Shown one piece after another: positions 42,254 to 52,395 of a stretch of 64,000 bases of DNA. A model generated the notes under the pieces. That model did not search any database, was not told where the DNA came from, and saw only the letters and a program-made list of their open reading frames with translations. The first letter of the stretch is position 1, and every line of letters begins with the position of its first letter. Location: positions 2,619,501 to 2,683,500 of the forward strand of contig LN899469.1 in NCBI GenBank assembly GCA_001458075.1. The letters run 5' to 3'. The translations under genes were made by a program, and so were the position numbers. Source of the DNA: Idiomarinaceae bacterium HL-53 (GTDB lineage Bacteria; Pseudomonadota; Gammaproteobacteria; Enterobacterales; Alteromonadaceae).

Positions 42254-45200
42254 TAACCTTGCTCCCTCATACGCTGCCAAACTATTTTCGAAAACCACTT
42301 AAAGCCAGACGTCATTTGATACTCATCGTTCACCAAACAACCTGGTAGAAACAGAATTGAAGCATTCTCAACTTTTACTGGCTCTAACATTTCAGAAAAG
42401 CCCGATAAGGAACAGTCTTCACCAGTTAATAGGTTCGCGATAACCAAAATGGCATTTTCACCACGGATTTGACGAATCTTCTCCAGCTTCTTGATTAATC
42501 CCAAAGGCGAAAATTCAGGACGTTTACCAGAGGCAAGCCATTGCTCAAAGCCCTCATCCGACTGTTCCAGAGCAGCTATCGACCAAAATTTCGCATCAAC
42601 AAAAACATCCGCATTTGCTATCTCAAAATCATATAATTCAAACAGCTCATAGTTGTAGACGTCTTGTTTAGTGGCTAGCTGCTTGTCACTCAGCAGTGCG
42701 CGAATACCTTCTTCACCAATACGCCCTTGTAAAATTCGCTGAATCACGACGGGATGAAATGAGAATTGCTCTTCAATATCGTTGGCAAACGGCTGAAACG
42801 ACGTTCGAAAACCTTTACGATTAAACCAATCCGAAATAGCAGGTTGCCGGTTAACAACCTCATAAAGCGTCTGGGGGTTATACTTAATCAATCCCGCAGC
42901 ACGCTTTGCAAAGAACTGCCAACTTTTTGGGTCGTACCATATTTCACCAGTAACATTTGATTCCTCGGGCCGTTCAAAGCACGCCCAACGACACAAAGGC
43001 TCAGTAATGCCAAACGTATTGTTATGCGGCATCCATTGGAGATCATGCTGTAATACAGCGCGGCCTAATTCATGCCAAAGTCCTGAAATATCTTCGATAC
43101 AACCCTTACCTTGTCGTGCATCTCGGATAGCGGAAACTAACTTATTATCAATAATATCTACCGCACCAGAGCCATCTTGGGAGCGCGTTTTCAACAGGGC
43201 AAGAAAGTTGGAAACCGATGCATCTTCGGAATGAGTAAGATCATCAATCAGCTGATTATTAAGGTTTGAAACCCAATTTCGGTTGTTAGTACAAACGGTT
43301 AATTGGCCGTAGTTGCGAAGATGGCCTGCTAAATCATCGCTTAAATGAATAGCGACATGGGGCACATACATCCAAGCACGTTCAATACGACCCACTTGCT
43401 GCTGCACGTCAGCGGCAAGATTCTTAACGTAGTCATTTGTCGCTTTGTAGAGCTTGTTTAGTTCCTGGATTTTAGCGACTGAGTTATTCATTAACGGCAT
43501 AATAAATTGCCGCTGCTGCTTACGTGAAAACTCTGAACGCCTGACTAATTTTTCTAAGTTTCTGAGCTGAAAGCCAGCATGAGACATTTCGTCATCATCG
43601 TCATTGCTATCCCATGGTGAAAAGTAAAAGTGCTTACTTTCAATAATAAACAGCGACGTCAGATCCATCTGCCCTTGAGAGTTAGGCAAGGAGTAATCCA
43701 AATTAATGCCATTGGTAGCGGATGCAGTTTGTGTCATTACCACCACGGTACGGCCAGAGTCGAACGCCGCTTGATAGGCGTGTTCAAATCCTTCTCGCTT
43801 TTGTGCTTCAGCATTGAGCAAGCAAATCATCATGGGCTTGCCGTTGACAGCCAAAGGAATAAACACATCGTCAAATGAAGACAATACGCCAGTGGTTAAA
43901 CGCTCCATTTCAAGCCAATCAGCGCTCATTCTGCTGTTCTCTGCGGTATCACTTATCAACCACTTCCGAAGGTATTTGACTGAGTTAACAAAGGCCAGGT
44001 GCCCTTTATGTTGTGGCTCATTCGCTGCAAAATGCAGAACGTGCAGTAATTTAAACAACACAGACTGCCGGTATTCATACTTGTAATCTGAGTGCTCAGC
44101 CTCAAAAAATGCAGCGTTCAAATGCAGTTTTGCCTCCTGAAAAACTGGGGCATTGATAGCATCATCAAAGTCGTGGATCGTGGTTTTTAGTGTCGAGCGA
44201 CGCTTTTCAGATTTATCTTTAACCAACGAGCGGATCACCGCCATTTGTAACTGCTTATCCTCGTCAGTTTGTAAATATGGAATCGGCTTCTTAAACCAAT
44301 CTTCGGGGCGCTGCTCAAAGCTATCGCCCAGAAAACTCTCGGTACATTGTGGATTGCGGGCCTGAGCCACGTAACGCAAAGCGCTTTCAATCCAGCGTAT
44401 ATCGAAATGACCAATCCCCCTTTCGATATAAGAGGTTGCGGATAGTGCAAAAACCAGGTTCCGACTCGATAACGAAACCATTAACCCTTCAGGCGTTGTC
44501 GGCAATAGTGCGCGTTTAATCTTGATCCTCAACGGGTCAATATCCGCCTCGGCTTCATCCGTGGTTAACAGCCAGGTTGTTAGGCCAAACATATTCGTCT
44601 GAGTATTAGGTAATAGGTTTGATCTACTGAGCGCTTCTAACTCAGGTAAGCTTGTGCGAGGTAATGAGAACAGCGATAAACTGGGTAACGCTGTGCTGTA
44701 GTAGGATGGTCGATAATCGTTCGCGGGATCGAACAGTAACCGGTTTAGCCGAACAAGATATTCATAAGCTTCGGACTCATCGGTCGCGAACTGTGACAAC
44801 AGCAAACTGAAGCGTCTGATATATTTCTCCATCACACGCAAAAAATCACCAACATCAACCGATACATCATCGCTTTGCTCATAACTTTTCACTTCAAAGC
44901 CATGAGGTTTTTGCTGTAATTGCAAAGGCTCACTGGTTACTAAGTGGTCTGAGCGAAACAGATATTTCTTTTCGAACGGAACACCGGATTCATACTGTTT
45001 TAAAGGCATTACCAGTGCCCTAGACTGATTCAGATCGACCCCTTTGCTGGTCAAATCCTCCTCTAGCTCCGCAATAAGCTGTTTAAGCTCACTGTAAAGC
45101 TCAGGTATAGGTTCAGCAGTAACAAACTGCATTCGCGCTAATAGGCGCTTACCGCCTTCAAGTAATTGACCAATACACTCAGGCGGCTCTTGCACCATTT

Positions 45201-46134
45201 GGGACTGGGCAAGTAATGTCTGTAGAATGTCCGCTTGGTAATCAAACTCGTCAACAAATACTACTTTTCCGGCCAGTTGGCCGCTCGACATTCTAACTTT
45301 CTGTTTACCGTCGTAAAAGGAAGCGAACAGCTTCTGCGTTGTTAACACCAGCAAATGTTGCTTATCATCGTGCCAGGCAATCGCCGGGAAAATTCGACGC
45401 ACCCATTTATTTTCTCTAAATAAACGAAGCTTTTCTTTTGCTTGCTCCGTGAGCTCATGCGCCTTGCCATGGTGCTTACTGGCATACTTCACTGCCTTCT
45501 CTAAGGACGACATACACCCAAGTAGCGTCCGTTCGACAAAGCCACACAGTTTTCTTAGTTCCTGCTCTTCTCGTTCGAGTAAGACGCCCATCGAATCAGG
45601 GTTTTTCTTTTTATACTCAACATTACGGGCAATGGCTGAAACGTTGTGGCAAGCACGAACGAGAGCCTCTTTATCAGCATTAGAACGAAACGCTCCTAAA
45701 CCGTGGATATCCTCAATGGCCTTATAAGGATCGGGCAAGTCAGATTTTTGAACACCTTGTTCATGTGGCAGTGCCCGTTGCGAAACCGCACTAACAACAG
45801 TTTCATCCTGAGCATAAAGAATACTAACGAGCAGTGGATTACCTGAGCTGTCTTTTGCACTCGTGGCACTTTCATAAATGTCATGCAGGATGTTCCAGCG
45901 ATGGGTGACCAAGATGGCCTGCAACCCTTTGGATTTTATAAATTCAAGGCTCGCAGGTATCTTCCCGTCCGGGCTACGATAAAGAGAACTACTTTTGCCA
46001 CCGCCTGTTGGGCCTTGCAACTGGCAAAAGCCAGCAATAGCATTTTCGTTCTTTGCATTAACCGATAGAGCAAGTGCTTGTTCAATCGTATGCGCAATGA
46101 TTTGATTATACGAAGTCGGTATTGGCTGACTCAT
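42253..46134 (-). CDS. Very large superfamily 2-type helicase of the defence island
   Basis: A 1293-residue protein with Walker A LQGPTGGGKSS near residue 40, a DEAD-type box VVFVDEFDY near 290, motif III-like ALSATSYIERG near 565, and motif VI QQVGRIERAW near 912, with long insertions between motifs. The C-terminal ~350 residues are unassigned. The overall plan (helicase with widely spaced motifs, translated in overlap with the MID/PIWI-like gene) suggests a DNA-unwinding or cleaving partner. It could be DinG- or Cas3-like, but no Fe-S cysteine cluster or HD motif was seen. Confidence 0.65.
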   Translation of the reverse strand: MSQPIPTSYNQIIAHTIEQALALSVNAKNENAIAGFCQLQGPTGGGKSSSLYRSPDGKIPASLEFIKSKGLQAILVTHRWNILHDIYESATSAKDSSGNPLLVSILYAQDETVVSAVSQRALPHEQGVQKSDLPDPYKAIEDIHGLGAFRSNADKEALVRACHNVSAIARNVEYKKKNPDSMGVLLEREEQELRKLCGFVERTLLGCMSSLEKAVKYASKHHGKAHELTEQAKEKLRLFRENKWVRRIFPAIAWHDDKQHLLVLTTQKLFASFYDGKQKVRMSSGQLAGKVVFVDEFDYQADILQTLLAQSQMVQEPPECIGQLLEGGKRLLARMQFVTAEPIPELYSELKQLIAELEEDLTSKGVDLNQSRALVMPLKQYESGVPFEKKYLFRSDHLVTSEPLQLQQKPHGFEVKSYEQSDDVSVDVGDFLRVMEKYIRRFSLLLSQFATDESEAYEYLVRLNRLLFDPANDYRPSYYSTALPSLSLFSLPRTSLPELEALSRSNLLPNTQTNMFGLTTWLLTTDEAEADIDPLRIKIKRALLPTTPEGLMVSLSSRNLVFALSATSYIERGIGHFDIRWIESALRYVAQARNPQCTESFLGDSFEQRPEDWFKKPIPYLQTDEDKQLQMAVIRSLVKDKSEKRRSTLKTTIHDFDDAINAPVFQEAKLHLNAAFFEAEHSDYKYEYRQSVLFKLLHVLHFAANEPQHKGHLAFVNSVKYLRKWLISDTAENSRMSADWLEMERLTTGVLSSFDDVFIPLAVNGKPMMICLLNAEAQKREGFEHAYQAAFDSGRTVVVMTQTASATNGINLDYSLPNSQGQMDLTSLFIIESKHFYFSPWDSNDDDDEMSHAGFQLRNLEKLVRRSEFSRKQQRQFIMPLMNNSVAKIQELNKLYKATNDYVKNLAADVQQQVGRIERAWMYVPHVAIHLSDDLAGHLRNYGQLTVCTNNRNWVSNLNNQLIDDLTHSEDASVSNFLALLKTRSQDGSGAVDIIDNKLVSAIRDARQGKGCIEDISGLWHELGRAVLQHDLQWMPHNNTFGITEPLCRWACFERPEESNVTGEIWYDPKSWQFFAKRAAGLIKYNPQTLYEVVNRQPAISDWFNRKGFRTSFQPFANDIEEQFSFHPVVIQRILQGRIGEEGIRALLSDKQLATKQDVYNYELFELYDFEIANADVFVDAKFWSIAALEQSDEGFEQWLASGKRPEFSPLGLIKKLEKIRQIRGENAILVIANLLTGEDCSLSGFSEMLEPVKVENASILFLPGCLVNDEYQMTSGFKWFSKIVWQRMREQG

Positions 46135-46168
46135 CTAAATCCTCGTTAACTTGATATTCCTTTTGAGT

Positions 46169-46192
46169 TTCGCCCCTTTTTTAGAAGGGGCG
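46169..46192. repeat. Hairpin between res and the helicase gene
   Basis: CGCCCCTT / AAGGGGCG form an 8-bp stem in the 96-bp gap. There is no T tract on either strand, so it is more likely an mRNA stabilising or processing element, or a weak attenuator, than a full terminator. Genes before and after probably share transcription. Confidence 0.45.
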
Positions 46193-46230
46193 ACAAGGTT
46201 GGAGACAACACAACACCAACAAATGACTCA

Positions 46231-48882
46231 TTAATTCAATTCAGGTACGATTTCCTGTGACCAACTGTCTTCCATCAGCATTCTGAACGACATCCCCCCC
46301 GATGCAGCTTCCAACGTAAGCTCACCAGCATCTACCGCCGTCTTGACGTGCTCAGTTAAAAGTTCAAACAAACGGCGTTTGTACACAGTGTCGTCATTCC
46401 CTTTTAAATGCTCGCCCTTGGTTTCCAACACTGAGAAGCGGTAACTGCCAGAGTTTGGCTGTTCGACACACACCAACAAGTCAGGGTAAACCTTTTGCTT
46501 TTGCCAGCCCTGTAGGCTGTACTCACGCTGATTTACCGCAATGCGATGCCACCAATACACAGACTCTTGTTTATCCAAATACCAAGCTGTGTCGCGCTCT
46601 AAATTGTTCAGCCCATTTTGATAGACCTTTTCGAACAGGCTTTTCTCAAGTTCAGATCCATCTTTTCGGCGAAGCACCTGATCATGCTCACTGACATTAA
46701 CCTCTAGGGTTTGCGCCAACTCCCAATTTAGCTTTTCGTTATCAGAAGCAAGTAGACGTAGGGAAATATCCCCCTTGTCCAACTTAGACCTGAAGATTTG
46801 CTCCGATAATTGCGCAACCTGCTGTTTAATATCGCGCTTCATTTCTTTGAGTAGCTCTAGGCGATTAGTAAACAGCGCTTCCTCTGTAACCCCATTGCTA
46901 CGTAAGGTGTCTAAGGTGTGCGTTAACACCCGCATGGCTTGCCAGGGGTTTGGAATAACATCGGTGAGTTGCCTTACCATAAACGAAATATCCAGGCCTG
47001 CACTGGGGTCAAACTCGATGTTTTCGTGGACCGGATCGGCCAAGTCCAATTCGCCTTGGTTATCCTTTGACATTTTGTAATCGATACGGGCAATCGTGCG
47101 CTGTAACTTGTCGTCCACTAGCTGGAAGTTCTCTGCATTCAAATAAGACAGCGATTCCCAATCTAGATCACCCAGCACATCCCGTTCATAGTCAAACAAA
47201 CGGTAGCCGTCTTTGTATCCAGCATCACGATGTAAAACCCGAGGCAAGAATATTTTAGGTAGGTTACGAAAACGCTCTCTACGCAATAAGGTTTCTTTGC
47301 TCACTACTGCGGCGGGTTTATTCGCTTCTGAGGCTTTAACCTGATTCGCCACATCCCCCATACCTTCTTCTTCTAAACCTTGCTTAACACCCGCGACGGC
47401 TTCCATCACATCCTGATCAAAGGTGTAGACATAACACTCATCTAAGCTTGGTTTTTGCGTCAATCGCGCATGTGGTTGACGTAGCACCCGGCCAATCATT
47501 TGGGTGATTGCCGTTTTTGCGGTCATTTTAGACAATACGGTTAACACATATGCAAAGGGGCAATCCCAACCTTCACGTAGCGCATCTTTTGTGATGATGT
47601 ATTTAACAGGGCACATTTCGCTGAGCAAATCATCATCACCCAACTCGTCTTTGTCAGACGTTTTCAGGCGAATTTCATTTTCATTCACGCCCAGTTTTTC
47701 CATCAAATACTCGCGGGCGTCTTCCGCATGCACAAAGGCTGAATCTCGTTGGTCTTTACCTGTGCGCTCAACACGGATCAGCATAATGGGGCGAATATAG
47801 CGACCGGTTTCGTTTTGTAGCTGTCCGGCATCCTGTTCAAGCTCTGCCAATTTAGCGTGCGCAAGCGACAAGGTATGCTTCCACTCGCTTTTATCTTCGT
47901 TGATTAAGTTGATGGGTAACTTAATCATTTGCTCATCTTTCAACGCTTGCCCAGACACATTCACCAGTACATTTGAGTGATGCTTACCGTTAGCGTTAGG
48001 CGTGGCCGAGAGCTCAAGAATAAACTTAGGGTTAAAGCCACACAGGGTTTCTCGTGCGGTTTCGCTATAAGCTTTATGCCCCTCATCCACAATAATCACA
48101 GGGCGAACCATGCGTAACACATTGCCTAAGCTTTGTTTAACTGACACTGAGCCTGGGATTATGCCTTCTTGCCAACCGTAATCTGAAAGATCGTTACAAT
48201 CTAAATTGCGAATACTGTTCAACAGCGCCTCGTTTTTCGTGCTGTCATCCTCAACGGGAAAAAAAGACGTAAATCGACCACTATCACGGAACATGCGCAA
48301 AGTTTGTTTGGATTGACGCGCACTGGATTGCAGCATCAACAACATAACGCACAGGTTTTCGTCGGTATCTCGCTTGGTAAAGGCATCGTTCTTTTCGAGC
48401 ACTTTTACCCGCCCACCCGAAGCTCGCTCTAACATTTGACGATACGGATGCTCACGATTTGCCAACTGTTTCCAGGTTTGCTTGTAAATGGCATCCGACG
48501 GCACTACCCAGAGCACCATACCAGTCTGTTGCGTAAACAAATCCGTTTGCAGGCGCTCAACCGCCGCAACGCCAAGTAAGGTTTTACCACCACCTGTCGG
48601 CACTTTCAGGCACACGTTTGGTATTGGCCGATCTAAGCCGTCAAATCTTGTGACATAAGGAGCAGGCACCAAGTGACCGCTTTTGTCTTTAAGTAGGTCA
48701 ATACGGCGCTCCTGTACCAGAGCTTCCCACGTATCTTTGGCGTAATCGGTTAAGCGGGCCTCTTTGCCTTTCATTTTCTGAAAAGCAACAAAGTCTTCCG
48801 CTTCTTCCTTGGTGTCGGCCAGCTTTTTCAGGTAATAGTCCAGCTTATCCAGCACACCATTTTGGTAGTCTTTTAACTCCAT
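46231..48882 (-). CDS. res: Type III restriction subunit (Res)
   Basis: The start MELKDYQNGVLDKLDYYLKK at 48882 lies one base after the mod stop; 883 residues. Motifs: KVPTGGGKTLLG (~93), IIVDEGHKAYS (~262), ELSATP (~288), QMIGRVLRQP (~463), and a C-terminal endonuclease site YPDLLVCVEQ...VLETKGEH (Asp then Glu-x-Lys, ~796-820). This is the full type III Res layout: SF2 translocase plus PD-(D/E)XK nuclease. With Mod it cleaves unmodified head-to-head sites. Both catalytic parts appear intact. Confidence 0.93.
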   Translation of the reverse strand: MELKDYQNGVLDKLDYYLKKLADTKEEAEDFVAFQKMKGKEARLTDYAKDTWEALVQERRIDLLKDKSGHLVPAPYVTRFDGLDRPIPNVCLKVPTGGGKTLLGVAAVERLQTDLFTQQTGMVLWVVPSDAIYKQTWKQLANREHPYRQMLERASGGRVKVLEKNDAFTKRDTDENLCVMLLMLQSSARQSKQTLRMFRDSGRFTSFFPVEDDSTKNEALLNSIRNLDCNDLSDYGWQEGIIPGSVSVKQSLGNVLRMVRPVIIVDEGHKAYSETARETLCGFNPKFILELSATPNANGKHHSNVLVNVSGQALKDEQMIKLPINLINEDKSEWKHTLSLAHAKLAELEQDAGQLQNETGRYIRPIMLIRVERTGKDQRDSAFVHAEDAREYLMEKLGVNENEIRLKTSDKDELGDDDLLSEMCPVKYIITKDALREGWDCPFAYVLTVLSKMTAKTAITQMIGRVLRQPHARLTQKPSLDECYVYTFDQDVMEAVAGVKQGLEEEGMGDVANQVKASEANKPAAVVSKETLLRRERFRNLPKIFLPRVLHRDAGYKDGYRLFDYERDVLGDLDWESLSYLNAENFQLVDDKLQRTIARIDYKMSKDNQGELDLADPVHENIEFDPSAGLDISFMVRQLTDVIPNPWQAMRVLTHTLDTLRSNGVTEEALFTNRLELLKEMKRDIKQQVAQLSEQIFRSKLDKGDISLRLLASDNEKLNWELAQTLEVNVSEHDQVLRRKDGSELEKSLFEKVYQNGLNNLERDTAWYLDKQESVYWWHRIAVNQREYSLQGWQKQKVYPDLLVCVEQPNSGSYRFSVLETKGEHLKGNDDTVYKRRLFELLTEHVKTAVDAGELTLEAASGGMSFRMLMEDSWSQEIVPELN

Positions 48883-48883
48883 G

Positions 48884-50734
48884 TTACGCCCCCATAATAC
48901 GATGGATAGCGTAAGGCAACTGGCAAAACTCAATGCGTTTTTCAGTTAAGTCCTTCTGGCTCATAAACTTCGCGACAGCAAATACAATGGTGCGCTTTTT
49001 CGTAGTATTGTTTTTAGCTATAGCCTCTACTTTGTCCGCGTTTAATGCCGCCTCATTCGAGCGCAGCCACTCGCTATCTGGACGATAGAACAGATGAATA
49101 CGGAACAAGTCTGTTTCACCGATAAAACCATCAGCAGAGGCTTTAGCGACCGTTTCTAACGACTGACCTGTGGCGGTATAGAACACATAACGTGCGAGTG
49201 CATCGTACGACGGCATGGCATCGCCAGTGAGCAAACTTTCAATTTGAATCGGTTCACCTAAGGTGCAATAGGTGAAACTGCCGCCAATGCCTGGGGCAAA
49301 GTCATCCACTTTGCGCTCCCCCGTGACTGTGAGCACGCCGTCTTTGAGCTCTTTTTTGATTTTGTCGAAATCTTTGCTGTGTTTTGCTTCAACTTTGGCG
49401 ATTTTTTCAAGCAGCTCAGCATGCTTCTTCTCAAAGACCGACCAAGTGATTTTTTCAGAAAGCAGTTCTTGCTTTTGGTTGCCTTTGAAGGGGTAGCCGT
49501 TGATAACACGGCGAACACGCTCAGCGGTCACCTTTTCCGCATAGTCCTCACATTCAATCAGGATGAATTTGCGATTGCCTTCATCACTTTTATTAGCCTC
49601 TAACACAGCGTGTGCCGTCGTACCTGAACCAGCAAAGGAGTCTAATACTATTGAGTCAGGGCTACTTGCTATTTCTAGAATACGTTTTATGAGTTTTACT
49701 GGTTTTGGAGTATCGAAACTAAGGTTGCCATGACTAAATATCTGATTTAATTCACGTCTTGACTCTTGGTTATCGCCAGCAAAATCTCTTGGCCACCATG
49801 TCGATGGTACGGAGCCTGCTTGAATTGTATCGGTTTCTATAAATTTTTTAATTCTGGGCTTCGACCTACTTACTGGCCACCAGATTAAATTGTCCTCTAC
49901 ATTTTTCTTGTGCGTAGATTCCTCAAATGCCCAAACTCTTGATTTACTTGGGTAGACCATCTCTCCAGTGTTGGGGTTCTCAATTGCATAATACAGATTC
50001 GGTCTTTGATCAGCTGATTTATTACACGTATAGTCTGAGTCAGTCCAAGGTCCCCGTTGATCGTTATCTGGATTCGAGTATCGTTCCTCTTGCCCTTCAC
50101 TTAATGCTACTAAGTTACGCTGCCAACCGTACTTGTCATTTTTATCTTGTTTAGCATTTTTAGCGTATACAATGACGTGGTCATGCATATCGGAAAAATT
50201 GGTTGCATCACTTTGAGGTGATTGTTTTTTCTGCCAGCTTATATTCGCAATAAAGTTGTTTTCATTGAATATTTCATCGCACAAAGCCCTTAATCGGTGG
50301 TGCTCTATATCACTTATTGATATGAAAATTGCGCCAGTATCACTTAATAGCTCTCTAAGAAGGACTAACCTCGGCCACATCATGCAAAGCCATTTGTCAT
50401 GACGCTCCAAATCTTCTTTATCAACAGGATTGGCAGACTTTTTCAGCCACTCCTGCATCAATGGTGAGCGTACATTGTCGTTATAACACCACCCCTCATT
50501 GCCTGTGTTGTAAGGCGGGTCGATAAAAATGCAGTCTACTTTACCGGCATGAGTCGGCAGTAACGCCTTGAGGGCTTCAAGGTTGTCGCCATGGATGATG
50601 AGGTTATCATCCAGTGATGCCGCATTGCCTTCCTGCGGCAACGATTTATCCGCAACCACTTTTAGTTCGCGAAACGGCACACTCAGGTGGTGTGAATAAA
50701 CAAACTGTTTACCTTTAAAATCCAACGTTGGCAT
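48884..50734 (-). CDS. mod: Type III DNA methyltransferase (Mod)
   Basis: A 616-residue beta-class adenine methyltransferase: catalytic motif DPPYNTG near residue 72 comes before the SAM motif DSFAGSGTTAHAVLEAN near 362, with a target-recognition region between. The C-terminal third (VNALSP-like coiled segment, LYFYRPDSEWLRS) is typical of type III Mod. It confers specificity and self-protection for Res at the same locus. It is 80 bases downstream of the WYL regulator. The recognition sequence cannot be read from the protein. Confidence 0.93.
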   Translation of the reverse strand: MPTLDFKGKQFVYSHHLSVPFRELKVVADKSLPQEGNAASLDDNLIIHGDNLEALKALLPTHAGKVDCIFIDPPYNTGNEGWCYNDNVRSPLMQEWLKKSANPVDKEDLERHDKWLCMMWPRLVLLRELLSDTGAIFISISDIEHHRLRALCDEIFNENNFIANISWQKKQSPQSDATNFSDMHDHVIVYAKNAKQDKNDKYGWQRNLVALSEGQEERYSNPDNDQRGPWTDSDYTCNKSADQRPNLYYAIENPNTGEMVYPSKSRVWAFEESTHKKNVEDNLIWWPVSRSKPRIKKFIETDTIQAGSVPSTWWPRDFAGDNQESRRELNQIFSHGNLSFDTPKPVKLIKRILEIASSPDSIVLDSFAGSGTTAHAVLEANKSDEGNRKFILIECEDYAEKVTAERVRRVINGYPFKGNQKQELLSEKITWSVFEKKHAELLEKIAKVEAKHSKDFDKIKKELKDGVLTVTGERKVDDFAPGIGGSFTYCTLGEPIQIESLLTGDAMPSYDALARYVFYTATGQSLETVAKASADGFIGETDLFRIHLFYRPDSEWLRSNEAALNADKVEAIAKNNTTKKRTIVFAVAKFMSQKDLTEKRIEFCQLPYAIHRIMGA

Positions 50735-50814
50735 CGGTATTCCTTAAATTCTTATTTAATTCTGATGATTAATCTTTAGTCACAAAAAGCGGTTGTCTGG
50801 GTTGTGCTCATCGT

Positions 50815-51738
50815 CTAAGTGACATAACCCGGTGCAATTGCGAGGTTTTGAACCCCATAAAGTGCGGCACGATTGTTCAATGCCAGTTGGCATTGACTGG
50901 TTGATAAGCAAGCACTCTCGGAACAATCGACATTCCAAAGCCTGAGCAAGTACCCCGCAGTTGCAGCTCTAATCTCAACCTTCATCACGCCCTCCGTCAT
51001 GCCATAGTCCAGCTCTATCGCTTCGCTGTGCTCTATGCGTGGGTGTGGCACTAACTCCAGCTCTACAAATCGGTTCCATTGCCGGTCTTGGGTTTCGAGC
51101 TCAGTTTCAGACAAAGTGGAACCTTCAAGCACAACCGCTGCTTTAATTCGGGTCAGTACAAAGTCACGAAACTCATTATGCTTGCGGTCAAAACCACGAA
51201 CGTGCCAACGCAGGCCATTGTCCACCAGCGTATGCGGCACAATTTCACGCGTGGTTTCACCGCTCGATAACGACACATAGGTGATGCTCAAGGCTTTGCC
51301 TTTGTGTATGGCCTCGGTGACTTTCGCTACTATCGATAAACTCGGCTTGTTAAGGTGATAAGGCGCTTCACACGCAAGAGGTGGTTTTACCTTTCCAGTA
51401 AAGCCATCACCGTACCCTTGGCTAATGGTTGCCAGTGTTCTCACGACGTCATAGTCGAACAAGGGTTCAAATGCTTCACCACGCTTATGCAACTTGAGCT
51501 TTTGGTCATACTCAATGTTGCTTGGTGCAAGCTCTCGGTACATTGTGAAGTCTTTCGTTGCCTGAGCAGCGGCTATACTGAAGCGATCGACTAAATCCGC
51601 TCGCACTGCTTCGCCCTTAAATAATAAGGTGAAATCGATGTGGGCAATGCGATCTCTGGTTGCTTGTGGCAACTGCGCTATCTGCGAAAGCCTATCTGGC
51701 TTCGCCACTACTGTTTGTCTCAGACCATCATTTGTCAT
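50815..51738 (-). CDS. WYL-domain regulator of the BrxR/CapW type
   Basis: A 307-residue protein with an N-terminal winged helix region (LPQATRDRIAHIDFTLLFKGEAVRADLVDRFSIAAAQATKDF), a central WYL domain (KALSITYVSLSSGETTREIVPHTLVDNGLRWHVRGFD) and a C-terminal WCX-like segment. BrxR/CapW-type repressors control BREX, CBASS and other defence operons, releasing upon a nucleic-acid signal. It is the first gene of the defence island, so it most likely represses its own operon and thus mod/res and the downstream genes. Confidence 0.82.
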   Translation of the reverse strand: MTNDGLRQTVVAKPDRLSQIAQLPQATRDRIAHIDFTLLFKGEAVRADLVDRFSIAAAQATKDFTMYRELAPSNIEYDQKLKLHKRGEAFEPLFDYDVVRTLATISQGYGDGFTGKVKPPLACEAPYHLNKPSLSIVAKVTEAIHKGKALSITYVSLSSGETTREIVPHTLVDNGLRWHVRGFDRKHNEFRDFVLTRIKAAVVLEGSTLSETELETQDRQWNRFVELELVPHPRIEHSEAIELDYGMTEGVMKVEIRAATAGYLLRLWNVDCSESACLSTSQCQLALNNRAALYGVQNLAIAPGYVT

Positions 51739-52054
51739 GCGTCTTGTTTATCCAATTCAACCAGTTTATTAAAACTCTGTTTATAAAGTACCGTCAGACA
51801 TCGCGTAATCACATTGAAAAGCATGGCATAAAGCTGCTCTTTATCCGCAATGACTAATCAATCTCTAGTGGTTGAAGCTGGACAGATGGCCATAAAACAC
51901 TGAATAGGCTTCAACCTAATTAATTTTATTAGGTATCATCCTATCACAAATTATTTTCTAGGGAAGACTAAGCGACCACTTTTGATCTGGATTGCAATTG
52001 CCGCTCAGGTATGGGCGTAAAGACATTGTTTTATGCCATTGCTGATAGCCGCTA
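51739..52054. promoter_or_regulatory. Promoter region of the defence island
   Basis: This AT-rich 316-bp gap has no gene. It contains a TAATTAATTTTATTAGG stretch (~51919-51935) that could hold the minus-strand promoter and a short inverted repeat GATAGC-CG-CTATC near 52046-52058, at the end of the next gene. No convincing operator repeat was recognised for the WYL protein. Confidence 0.35.
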
Positions 52055-52354
52055 TCAATGCGCTACCCGAACCAGTGGCACCACGATGTTGCCACGATGA
52101 GATACCCCTTTGTCCGACTCTGTAGACATCAGGGCTCGTTGCTCACTCTCCCGAATGCGCCTGGCAACTTCTGCCTGGGCTGGTAGCAATGGCAGCATCC
52201 CTTCTGCAATCGCGTCTGGTGCAGACTCTTGGCCACAGGACATCAAATGCTTCCATGGATCTTTAAGAAAGCGCTCGAACGTGATGCCAAATTCAATGAT
52301 GCGGGCAGAGACGAAGATTTCGCCCCAGTATTCAATGTAGGTGTCTTGGTACAT
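52055..52354 (-). CDS. Small conserved ICE protein, 99 aa
   Basis: MYQDTYIEYWGEIFVSARIIEFGITFERFLKDPWKHLM begins a 99-residue soluble protein with aromatic N-terminal half and a basic helix (AQAEVARRIRESEQRALM). AAGAGG lies seven bases upstream of the ATG. Phage- and ICE-borne proteins starting MYxDxYxEYW occur, but I know no function. It borders the defence island cargo, and its leader shares an element with the gene at 2075. Confidence 0.6.
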   Translation of the reverse strand: MYQDTYIEYWGEIFVSARIIEFGITFERFLKDPWKHLMSCGQESAPDAIAEGMLPLLPAQAEVARRIRESEQRALMSTESDKGVSHRGNIVVPLVRVAH

Positions 52355-52395
52355 GGAAAGATTCCTCTTGTTGGTTAAACCATGAGTTCACTTTC

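Noticed and set aside
42253-46134. Cas3 or BREX helicase
   Set aside because: No HD domain, no Cascade genes, and no PglZ or BrxL homologue in the window; only the WYL regulator is BREX-like.
46169-46192. Intrinsic terminator splitting the defence operon
   Set aside because: The stem is good but no T tract follows on the minus strand; kept only as a hairpin.
51739-52054. Small RNA or gene between the WYL regulator and the 99-aa gene
   Set aside because: AT-rich with no frame, no terminator on the right side and no conserved structure that I can see.
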